Source of the DNA: a virus
Length of the DNA: 23,803 nt
Strand: one strand, 5' to 3'
IMG/VR virus record: IMGVR_UViG_3300044237_000085
Coordinates: 1 to 23,803 of that record
Shown here: piece after piece, positions 7,465 through 14,194 of the stretch
How the letters are laid out: each line of letters begins with the position of its first letter
Position numbering within the stretch: position 1 is the stretch's first letter
The notes under the pieces: generated by a model
The model's database searches: none
What the model was told of the DNA's origin: nothing
Seen by the model: the letters and a program-made list of their open reading frames with translations, nothing else
Translations under genes and position numbers: made by a program

Positions 7465-7481
7465 CTAATAGGAACTATTAG
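7465..7481. promoter_or_regulatory. Perfect dyad CTAATAG-GAA-CTATTAG, operator candidate
   Basis: Two inverted copies of the heptamer that recurs through the intergenic region are separated by 3 nt, giving a perfect 7-bp arm dyad. It lies about 90 bp upstream of the SNF2 start and about 190 bp upstream of the leftward operon. A dimeric DNA-binding protein site is the simplest reading. Confidence 0.45.
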
Positions 7482-7495
7482 AAGTATTAAGAGGC

Positions 7496-7512
7496 GTCCC
7501 GTAAAACGGAAC
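7496..7512. promoter_or_regulatory. Imperfect dyad GTCCCGT-AAA-ACGGAAC
   Basis: Seven-base arms with one mismatch flank AAA. The 9-mer TAAAACGGA inside it (7502-7510) recurs at 7585-7593 just inside the SNF2 gene, where it is part of a second dyad, AAACGG-AG-CCGTTT (7587-7600). The two sites bracket the start codon of the helicase gene, as a regulator pair might. Confidence 0.35.
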
Positions 7513-7536
7513 AATTTATTTATTTTCTAAATTCTA

Positions 7537-7542
7537 TATACT
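7537..7542 (+). promoter_or_regulatory. Possible -10 box TATACT for the SNF2 gene
   Basis: TATACT lies 28 bp before the TTG start and 15 bp before the ribosome binding site, within very AT-rich sequence. No convincing -35 hexamer is found at the usual 17-bp spacing, so this could be an activator-dependent or phage-specific promoter, or chance in AT-rich DNA. Confidence 0.3.
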
Positions 7543-7570
7543 TACTATTAGAACTTAGAAAGGACTAGCT

Positions 7571-9016
7571 TTGAAATACCAATTTAAAACGGAGCCGTTT
7601 GCGCACCAAAAAACTGCACTATTACGTTCATGGAACAAACCTAATTATGGTTTTTTCATGGAAATGGGTACAGGTAAATCAAAAGTATTAATAGATACGA
7701 TCGGTATTTTGTACGGTAAAGGTGCAATTAATGCTGTTGTTATCGTAGCGCCGAAAGGCGTATATCGGAACTGGTCTACGAAAGAGATACCTGACCATAT
7801 GCCTGACTATATAGATACACATATCGCGGTATGGTCGCCTGCACCCCGCAAACAAGAAAAAGCAGATTTAGTAAAACTATTTCATACTGATTTAGATAAA
7901 CTCAAAATATTTTTAATCAACGTCGAAGCGTTTAGTACACCGAAAGGTGTAAAATTTACTGAGAATTTTATCCTCAGTCATCAAGTATTGTTCGCGGTAG
8001 ATGAATCTACAACGATTAAAAACCCGAAAGCCTCTCGCACGAAAGCGATTACGAAACTAGCTAAAAATACAAAATACCGACGCATCCTTACTGGGTCACC
8101 AATTACACAATCACCGCTAGATTTATATAGCCAAACAGAAGTTTTAGATACAAACCTTCTTGGCTATACCTCTTTTTACTCTTTCCAAAACCATTACGGT
8201 GAAGTAGTTAATCGTTATTTCGGTGGTCGGACTGTACGACAAGTCGTTGGGTATCGGAACTTAGACGAACTATCACAAAAATTAGATAGTTTTTCTTACA
8301 GAGTTTTAAAAAGCGATTGTCTAGACCTGCCGGAAAAACTTTATATCCGTCGGGATGTAACCCTTACTGCCGAACAAAAGAAACTTTACAGTGAATTAAA
8401 AGAGTTAGCGATTACTGAACTAGCTAATCAAGAAACCGTTAGTGTTACGAATGTACTCACGCAACTACTTAGGTTACACCAAATAGTTTGCGGTCATATT
8501 AAAAGTGACGACGGCATAGAAACGCCGATTAATAATAATCGTATCGACGAACTTATCGAAGTTATTGCAGAAATGCAAGGTAAAGTAATTATTTGGGCGA
8601 ACTATCGCCAAAACATTTTAGAGATAGTAGAAACGCTACAAGGTTTGTTTGGTGCGGATGCAGTAGCTTCTTATTTCGGAGATACAACTCCTGATGAACG
8701 AGAGCGTGTAATTAAACAATTCCAAAACCCTGATTCACCGCTTAGGTTTTTCGTAGGTAATACGCAAACAGGGGGTTACGGGATTACGCTTACCGAAGCG
8801 CAAAACGTAATTTATTACTCGAATAATTTCGATTTAGAAAAACGCTTACAATCAGAAGATAGAGCGCACCGTATCGGCCAAAAGAACAACGTAACTTATG
8901 TTGATCTCGTTGCTAAAGATACTGTAGACGAAAAAATCGTAACGGCTCTGCGTAATAAACTTGATCTCGCCCAAGAAGTCTTAGGCGATGATAAATGGGA
9001 AGATTGGTTAACTTAA
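7571..9016 (+). CDS. SNF2/DEAD-like superfamily 2 helicase (481 aa)
   Basis: A phage-type SNF2 helicase, an ATP-driven DNA translocase. Motifs: MEMGTGKS (Walker A, GTGKS at residues 33-37), VIVAPKG (motif Ia), AVDEST (Walker B, D144-E145, with Ser-Thr in place of the usual Ala-His), LTGSPI (173-178), IIWANYR, GGYGITLTEA and the C-terminal SEDRAHRIGQ that carries the arginine finger. No accessory domain is fused, so it is a minimal core. The start is TTG: an in-frame stop lies at 7556-7558, AGAAAGGA is six bases upstream, and the next ATG (residue 30) would delete the Q-motif region and abut Walker A. It is the only rightward gene here and its stop overlaps the end of the virion operon by 9 bp. 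Roles may include replication restart, recombination or transcription switching. Confidence 0.9.
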   Translation: MKYQFKTEPFAHQKTALLRSWNKPNYGFFMEMGTGKSKVLIDTIGILYGKGAINAVVIVAPKGVYRNWSTKEIPDHMPDYIDTHIAVWSPAPRKQEKADLVKLFHTDLDKLKIFLINVEAFSTPKGVKFTENFILSHQVLFAVDESTTIKNPKASRTKAITKLAKNTKYRRILTGSPITQSPLDLYSQTEVLDTNLLGYTSFYSFQNHYGEVVNRYFGGRTVRQVVGYRNLDELSQKLDSFSYRVLKSDCLDLPEKLYIRRDVTLTAEQKKLYSELKELAITELANQETVSVTNVLTQLLRLHQIVCGHIKSDDGIETPINNNRIDELIEVIAEMQGKVIIWANYRQNILEIVETLQGLFGADAVASYFGDTTPDERERVIKQFQNPDSPLRFFVGNTQTGGYGITLTEAQNVIYYSNNFDLEKRLQSEDRAHRIGQKNNVTYVDLVAKDTVDEKIVTALRNKLDLAQEVLGDDKWEDWLT

Positions 9017-9406
9017 CAGTGCTCGTAATTCATCAGCTGCTTGTTCTACAGCCATTAGAGCTTGTTCAGGTGAACCCGATATTTGTAACGCAGAAGTCGC
9101 TATACCAGTAGCTACGTCTTGAGTAGAAAAACTATCTTCCATTTCGTCAGGCATCATCGGTTCTTCTTCCATAGCCATAAGTTCACCTAATCTATCATCT
9201 TCCATAGGCGGTTCTTCGGCCATCATTGAGGGTGGAGGCATAGGTGGTTTAGGGCCAGCCGCAGCGGGAGGCGGAGGCATCGGCATAGGAGGCCTCCCAC
9301 CGGCAGGAGGAGGGGGGATTGGGGAACTACCGGCAGGAGGCATTGGACTAGCGCCAGCTCGTAATTGATCTAAACGATTCGGCGGGTTATTCATTGGAGG
9401 TATCAT
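9008..9406 (-). CDS. Pro/Met-rich low-complexity protein, last gene of virion operon (132 aa)
   Basis: I do not recognise a domain. Residues 1-60 are made almost wholly of Pro, Met, Ala and Gly (MPPAGSSPIPPPP, RPPMPMPPPP), residues 61-95 are acidic and Met-rich (MAMEEEPMMPDEMEDS), and residues 96-132 form a likely amphipathic helix pair (EQALMAVEQAADELRALL). The protein is predicted to be disordered with one folded tail. AAGGAA lies seven bases before the ATG, three bases after the stop of the upstream gene. Its place at the end of a series of internal-virion-type genes suggests a virion or assembly role. The 3' end overlaps the convergent SNF2 gene by 9 bp. Confidence 0.7.
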   Translation of the reverse strand: MIPPMNNPPNRLDQLRAGASPMPPAGSSPIPPPPAGGRPPMPMPPPPAAAGPKPPMPPPSMMAEEPPMEDDRLGELMAMEEEPMMPDEMEDSFSTQDVATGIATSALQISGSPEQALMAVEQAADELRALLS

Positions 9407-9408
9407 AT

Positions 9409-10770
9409 TTAATTCCTTGGTACGTTAGGCCGGAAAGCATTTTGGAACGGTTGTACGTTTGTATCGAAATTTGTTAAATCCATTATACCATTAGAAACTT
9501 GACCGCCCATATTTCTTTTATCAGGGTTATACGACATACCGCCAGTAAACGGATTATTATACATCCCGCCCATAAACGGCTGATTTCTTTCGTTATATTC
9601 TTCAGGGCTAAACGGTTCGTTAAATTCACTATAACTCGGCGTAAATGTTTTTAAATACGAGGTAAATGGGTCTGCGCCTTGTGCTTCGCGCTGTCCTTCA
9701 ATAAGGCTCGCCATCGGACTACCTCCCGGAAGGAACGACGTACCCGAATCAAATTGTGAAGTAGACCCTGTTCGTGGGCCGGTAGGCGCGGACGCTGCAT
9801 AAAAGTTTTGTACTTCTTGTTTTGCATCAGAGATTTGTTGGTTTACTGCATCAGCTTCATATTGTGACGTTACGTTAGCATATTGACTTTCTAAATCTGC
9901 AATACGTTTAGTTAATGCATCAATCGTTGTACTAGAATCTTCAGGTAAATACGCTTCTAATTGTTCAGGTGTTAAATAGTTTTGAAATAAACTTTCTAAT
10001 CCTTGTATATCTTCTTGGGTTGCGTAAGTCGACATGTCGAGACCCGCTAACCCTTGTTGAACTAATTCATTAATTTGTTCTTCGGTTAGTGATGCTGCGA
10101 TACCTTCTGCATCCGTAGCTTCATCGACTTCTTGACCGATAATTTCTCTTATTTGGTCTTCAGTAAGTAACCCTTGACTAAAAAGTTGCGCTAATTGATC
10201 TTCAGATAATTGATAATTACCAATTAAAGTTTGGACTTGTTCTTCTGATAAAGTCCCGTCTTCAATTAACCTTTGTATTTCTGCGCCGGTTAATTGGCCT
10301 GTACGAAACCGCTCATCGAAATCATCTGAATCTTGGGGACTCGGCCCACGATCCGTAGGTTCTTCTTCTTGTTGTTGCGGAGGGGTAAAAGTATCGAAAT
10401 CAGGTTCACTAGCTTCCCAAGCTGCGAAGTCTTTATCATATTGTTTCTTTTTTCTATTATACAGTATTGTCGGCCCGATACCCCCTGACGGTCTGCGTGG
10501 AGCTTCTGGTTTCGATTGTTGCCAAAGTGCGTAAGCGTCTGCAAAAGTTGTCGGTTGTGCGGTACTCGTATAAGGGATCGTAGAAGTATCATTAGTAGAA
10601 ACAGGAGCCGATGTAGTGGACGTATTCACGTTACCCGTCGCCCGAGCGATCTCGGGATTATTACGCATAAACGCTTCTAAATCGACATCGCCACCCCTGC
10701 TCATTTGGGCGGGTTCGATTTCAACCATATCTAGATCAGGTAGCGGTGGTTCAAATATCTTAATTTTCAT
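9409..10770 (-). CDS. Putative virion protein with 14-residue helical repeats (453 aa)
   Basis: Family not recognised. The N-terminal 150 residues are low-complexity (Ser/Thr/Pro/Gln, acidic). Residues 159-214 hold four tandem 14-residue units of the form L-[ST]-x-[ED]-Q-[ILV]-x-x-L-[IF], with a fifth at 227-240, followed by further helices (NYLTPEQLEAYL) and a coiled-coil-like segment near 284-325 (KRIADLESQYANVTSQYE). The C-terminal 110 residues are Asn/Gly/Phe-rich with FMGGM, FTGGM and RNMGGQV. The ATG overlaps the end of the 1139-aa gene by 11 nt. Neighbours are all large, repeat-rich proteins of internal-virion type, so a structural or ejected protein is likely; a scaffold or assembly factor is the alternative. 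Confidence 0.75.
   Translation of the reverse strand: MKIKIFEPPLPDLDMVEIEPAQMSRGGDVDLEAFMRNNPEIARATGNVNTSTTSAPVSTNDTSTIPYTSTAQPTTFADAYALWQQSKPEAPRRPSGGIGPTILYNRKKKQYDKDFAAWEASEPDFDTFTPPQQQEEEPTDRGPSPQDSDDFDERFRTGQLTGAEIQRLIEDGTLSEEQVQTLIGNYQLSEDQLAQLFSQGLLTEDQIREIIGQEVDEATDAEGIAASLTEEQINELVQQGLAGLDMSTYATQEDIQGLESLFQNYLTPEQLEAYLPEDSSTTIDALTKRIADLESQYANVTSQYEADAVNQQISDAKQEVQNFYAASAPTGPRTGSTSQFDSGTSFLPGGSPMASLIEGQREAQGADPFTSYLKTFTPSYSEFNEPFSPEEYNERNQPFMGGMYNNPFTGGMSYNPDKRNMGGQVSNGIMDLTNFDTNVQPFQNAFRPNVPRN
10051..10296 (-). repeat. Coding tandem repeat, 14-residue (42-nt) units
   Basis: Within the 453-aa protein, units QLTGAEIQRLIEDG, TLSEEQVQTLIGNY, QLSEDQLAQLFSQG and LLTEDQIREIIGQE follow one another without gaps, and SLTEEQINELVQQG comes 12 residues later. 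They are diverged at the DNA level, so the periodicity is conserved as protein. The pattern looks like short helix-turn units, perhaps a solenoid. Confidence 0.8.
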
Positions 10771-13700
10771 CGTCGAACATCCTAGAAAATAAGTCAGCGA
10801 TACCTTCTACCGGCCCTTGCAATGCTTTTATCGCCCTGTCATAAGTATCTTCACTAGTTTCAGAACCAATATCTACTTCTCTAGCTACGGCTAACGCACC
10901 AAGAAACTTATAAAAATCTCGACGAGAAATTTCATTTGCCCTATTTTTAAGGAGTGCGTCAAGTTTAGTTGGATCAGCTAAAACTTCTAGTAGGTCACTT
11001 TTCGCTTGATCACGATACCCCATCATTAAAGCAGTAACTTGCCGACCTGTTTGCGTCAGTGGGGGGATAAAAATTCTTTGAGTAAACGAAATCTCTTGTA
11101 AAAAATCATCTATTGTTTGATTAGCTGCTGGGCCTTGAGACATAGGACTTCTTGCTGACCTTCGTACCCCACGATCTAAAATTTGTGCTAACATTCGCAA
11201 GTTTTTCGCAAACTCTAGTCCTTCTTCTTTACCAAGTAGAGGGCCAAAGATTTGGCCTAATTCGGAACTACCCTCTTGTCCACTTCTTACGCCACTTTGT
11301 ATAAAATCAATAAAACGGTTTACGTCTAACCCTCCAGAAAACATCGTGTCTCCTGCGGTTCTAGTCGTTTCAAAGTTCTTTTGGAAAAAGTCTCTAGTTA
11401 GTGCTATAACATAAGGCCGTAATTTGGGGTTTTGTTTAATTAGTTCTCCAAACTCTCGACGAGACATCTCTGCTGCACCAGTTAATCGTGCACTACGGCC
11501 TTGTAATAAGAAGTCGCTAATAAATTCAGCGGGAGATTTGCCTAATTTCTTTTCTAATTCCAATAATTCTTCAGCTGCTTCAGCAGTATCTTTTAGAGCC
11601 TGCTCTTGAACTTCTTGAAAATTAGTTAGCTTTAAAAACTGAGCTTCAGGAAATAACGCTTTTAATTGATCAGAATTCTTTTCTAAAAATTTAGCATAGG
11701 CTTTATTTTGTTCTGCTAACGGTAAGCTGCCCATAGACTTACGCATATTCTCGATAACTAACTGACGCAAGTTTTGCATACGGACGATAGAATCAGGTAG
11801 CTGATAGATCTGATCTAATAACTGAGTAATTTGCTTAGGGCTAGAAGATAAAACGAAATCGGCTATTTCCGAGGGTTCTTTATCTACTAATTCACGAATA
11901 AATCTTCGCTCAATAGCCTGATTAGCCTGACGTAACCTAGCTTGAGCTTCAATTAATGGGCCAGCTATTTCTTGTACTTTTTCTCCAAGCACTTTAGCAG
12001 TAGGCGCTTCAATCCCTTCAGCTGCTAATTGTTTACGCGCCTGAAAAGTAATTAAATCATCTATTTGCGCTTCTACTGCATCGCGCAATTTCATCGCTAC
12101 TTCTCTAACTCCTCGGTCAGAGCTTTCCATAAACAAACTGTTTAATGCGTTTTGCATTCCTGCTAACTGTCCGAAATTTAAATCAGCCTGCTTTAAAAAC
12201 TTGTTTCCTCCTGGGCCAGTTTCCATCCTAACGCCGAGTAATTGTTTTAGGATGCTGACCCCGTCTCGCATCGGGATCATACTTTTAATTACATCCGACG
12301 CTTCGACTTCGCCTAAAGTACGCATAATCGCGTCTTTATCTTCGCCAGCGTTAAATGCTGCGCGAAAAGCTGGAATTATTTGCGTCGCTGAATCAGTTTT
12401 ACGATCGTATTTAAGACCTGATAACGCATCTATTTCTCTAGCTACTGAATCTTTTGCAGCGTTATACGCTTCGTCAGATTGAGCTAAAAATTCAGGACTA
12501 TTACGTTTAAAAATCAAACTTCCTGATTCTTGGTCTCTCGTAAACGTAGAACCTAGCTCATCAATCGTAAGCATTTGCTCAGGAGGCTGTTCAGGTAAAA
12601 CTTCGTCTAGTTTTGCGCCTTCTTCGATATCGCGGATCTTGAGTTTCGCAGCTTCCGCAGCCTGTGCTGCGTAATCGTCCTGTTGTTTCTTTAAAAACTC
12701 ACGAAAATCTGTATATGAAATACCCTTTAGTTCAGGGGCGTTTTCAGTAAGCTCCTGCCAAAAATTAAATGCAGCATTTTCGTTATTATTAACGACGTCT
12801 TCGTAGGCTTGTCTGCCTTTAGCAGTAGTAGATAGCTGTGAAAATAATTCTATCTCTAACGATTTTAAGAAATCGTCTTGAGTAAGTTCCCCTGCTGTTG
12901 GGCGATACTTTGCTACTGAGTCTCCTACCGCACGAGCCGCTTGCCGAGTTCTTTCCGCTAATTCTTGGGATGTAAATTCTTCGCCAGTTCCTTTTGTTTT
13001 AACTTTAGCGATAGACGCTCGTAATCTATCTATTACTGGCTGCGGGATATTAGAGCCTGTTATAGTTTTCCATACCTGACCTAGTGTTGCCATTGTCGTA
13101 CCAACAACAGCTGCACCAGCTCCACCTAAAAGAGCAGCCAGCCCTGCATCTTCGAAAGCTCGTTCGATAGATACATCATTAATACCTTTAGCATTGCCGT
13201 AAGCTAATTGTGCAAATCTTCCTATACCTGCGGAAAGCCCAGCAATTGCAACTGTACCTGCTCCACGACCGGCTTTACGACTAAGCGTTGTTTGTTCGAC
13301 ACCTTCACCGATTAATTTACCTAAACCTTTTAATCCGACAGCTTCAGCAACTAGAGCACCCATCTCCTGCCCTAATGCTGTAATTAATCCTTCTGTTCCA
13401 GCTTCTAAACCAAACTGAGGACGTAAAGGTACGAACCTGCCGTTAGTAGACTCATCACGGATCGCGAGTCCCATACTTTTATCGCGAGGATTGATATATC
13501 TAAATTCAGCGTTAGGTGATTCTTGTTCTAATAACTTTTCAGCTTCGAACGGCGTTATATTAATCGGAAAGAAAAATGCTTTAACGCGCCAAGGAGAATT
13601 TTTATCAATAGAACCACTAGGGAACTGGCCTTGCATATATTTTCTGTAAAAACTTTGGTCGCCCTGATAAATTACATCTGGATCTATGCCAAACGAAACA

Positions 13701-14179
13701 AGTTTTTGACGCTCCTCTTCATCGAGTATAGACTCAGTAAATCCGGAGTAATCCGTAGCATCTTCTTTAACAGGAAGTTGAACAGGCGCTGTTGCTCCCA
13801 TTCTTGCAGGAAACAGTCTACGTCGGGGTTGCGGTTCGGCTACCGTTTCTAAAGGTGCGGTATTTAAACTTAACCGAGTTTGTTCTACATCGTCTAGCGG
13901 TAAATAATGCAGTAAATACTTATTTACAGCATTAGCTATTTCTATATCGTCATCGTCCACAAGTGCAAGAGCTTGTTCGTCTCCTTGTTCCGCCTGTTGT
14001 TGTAAATATTCTGATTCTAAAAAAGAATTTAAACGGACAGGGTCGTTCTCGAAAATCTCACCAATGGTAAAGTTACCTTCCCCACCAACGGGAGCGGCAG
14101 TTAACTTTTCCTTAAAAGCATAGAACTGCGGAGTTTGCAAATACTCGTCTAAGACTTGGATACTTGGATTCTTGCTCAT
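10760..14179 (-). CDS. Very large putative internal virion/ejection protein (1139 aa)
   Basis: No known enzyme motif is visible; in particular I see no lytic transglycosylase or peptidase signature such as those in T7 gp16. Residues 258-292, 305-325 and 344-370 are Gly/Ala-rich and hydrophobic (GTVAIAGLSAGIGRF, AALLGGAGAAVVGTTMATL), which could insert into or span a membrane during genome ejection. The rest is mostly charged alpha-helix (residues 380-1139), with coiled-coil-prone stretches such as AEAAEELLELEKKLG. Size, helical composition and place among gp10-like and other structural genes resemble ejected core proteins of podoviruses, which form a conduit across the cell envelope. The ATG lies 15 nt after the stop of the 726-aa gene. 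Function is inference from composition and context. Confidence 0.75.
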   Translation of the reverse strand: MSKNPSIQVLDEYLQTPQFYAFKEKLTAAPVGGEGNFTIGEIFENDPVRLNSFLESEYLQQQAEQGDEQALALVDDDDIEIANAVNKYLLHYLPLDDVEQTRLSLNTAPLETVAEPQPRRRLFPARMGATAPVQLPVKEDATDYSGFTESILDEEERQKLVSFGIDPDVIYQGDQSFYRKYMQGQFPSGSIDKNSPWRVKAFFFPINITPFEAEKLLEQESPNAEFRYINPRDKSMGLAIRDESTNGRFVPLRPQFGLEAGTEGLITALGQEMGALVAEAVGLKGLGKLIGEGVEQTTLSRKAGRGAGTVAIAGLSAGIGRFAQLAYGNAKGINDVSIERAFEDAGLAALLGGAGAAVVGTTMATLGQVWKTITGSNIPQPVIDRLRASIAKVKTKGTGEEFTSQELAERTRQAARAVGDSVAKYRPTAGELTQDDFLKSLEIELFSQLSTTAKGRQAYEDVVNNNENAAFNFWQELTENAPELKGISYTDFREFLKKQQDDYAAQAAEAAKLKIRDIEEGAKLDEVLPEQPPEQMLTIDELGSTFTRDQESGSLIFKRNSPEFLAQSDEAYNAAKDSVAREIDALSGLKYDRKTDSATQIIPAFRAAFNAGEDKDAIMRTLGEVEASDVIKSMIPMRDGVSILKQLLGVRMETGPGGNKFLKQADLNFGQLAGMQNALNSLFMESSDRGVREVAMKLRDAVEAQIDDLITFQARKQLAAEGIEAPTAKVLGEKVQEIAGPLIEAQARLRQANQAIERRFIRELVDKEPSEIADFVLSSSPKQITQLLDQIYQLPDSIVRMQNLRQLVIENMRKSMGSLPLAEQNKAYAKFLEKNSDQLKALFPEAQFLKLTNFQEVQEQALKDTAEAAEELLELEKKLGKSPAEFISDFLLQGRSARLTGAAEMSRREFGELIKQNPKLRPYVIALTRDFFQKNFETTRTAGDTMFSGGLDVNRFIDFIQSGVRSGQEGSSELGQIFGPLLGKEEGLEFAKNLRMLAQILDRGVRRSARSPMSQGPAANQTIDDFLQEISFTQRIFIPPLTQTGRQVTALMMGYRDQAKSDLLEVLADPTKLDALLKNRANEISRRDFYKFLGALAVAREVDIGSETSEDTYDRAIKALQGPVEGIADLFSRMFDDEN

Positions 14180-14194
14180 AGTATCTGCGTCTAC

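Larger units (their letters stand above)
7275..7570. promoter_or_regulatory. AT-rich divergent intergenic control region
   Basis: This 296-bp region is the only long non-coding stretch in the window. It separates the leftward replication operon from the rightward SNF2 helicase, so it must hold promoters for both. It contains five exact copies of the heptamer CTAATAG in either orientation (7341-7347, 7409-7415, 7465-7471, 7475-7481, 7545-7551), a 17-bp dyad made of two of them, a second dyad at 7496-7512, and a run of A/T at 7356-7385. This layout fits an operator cluster or a replication origin with iterons. I see no tRNA, terminator or small gene in it. Confidence 0.7.
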
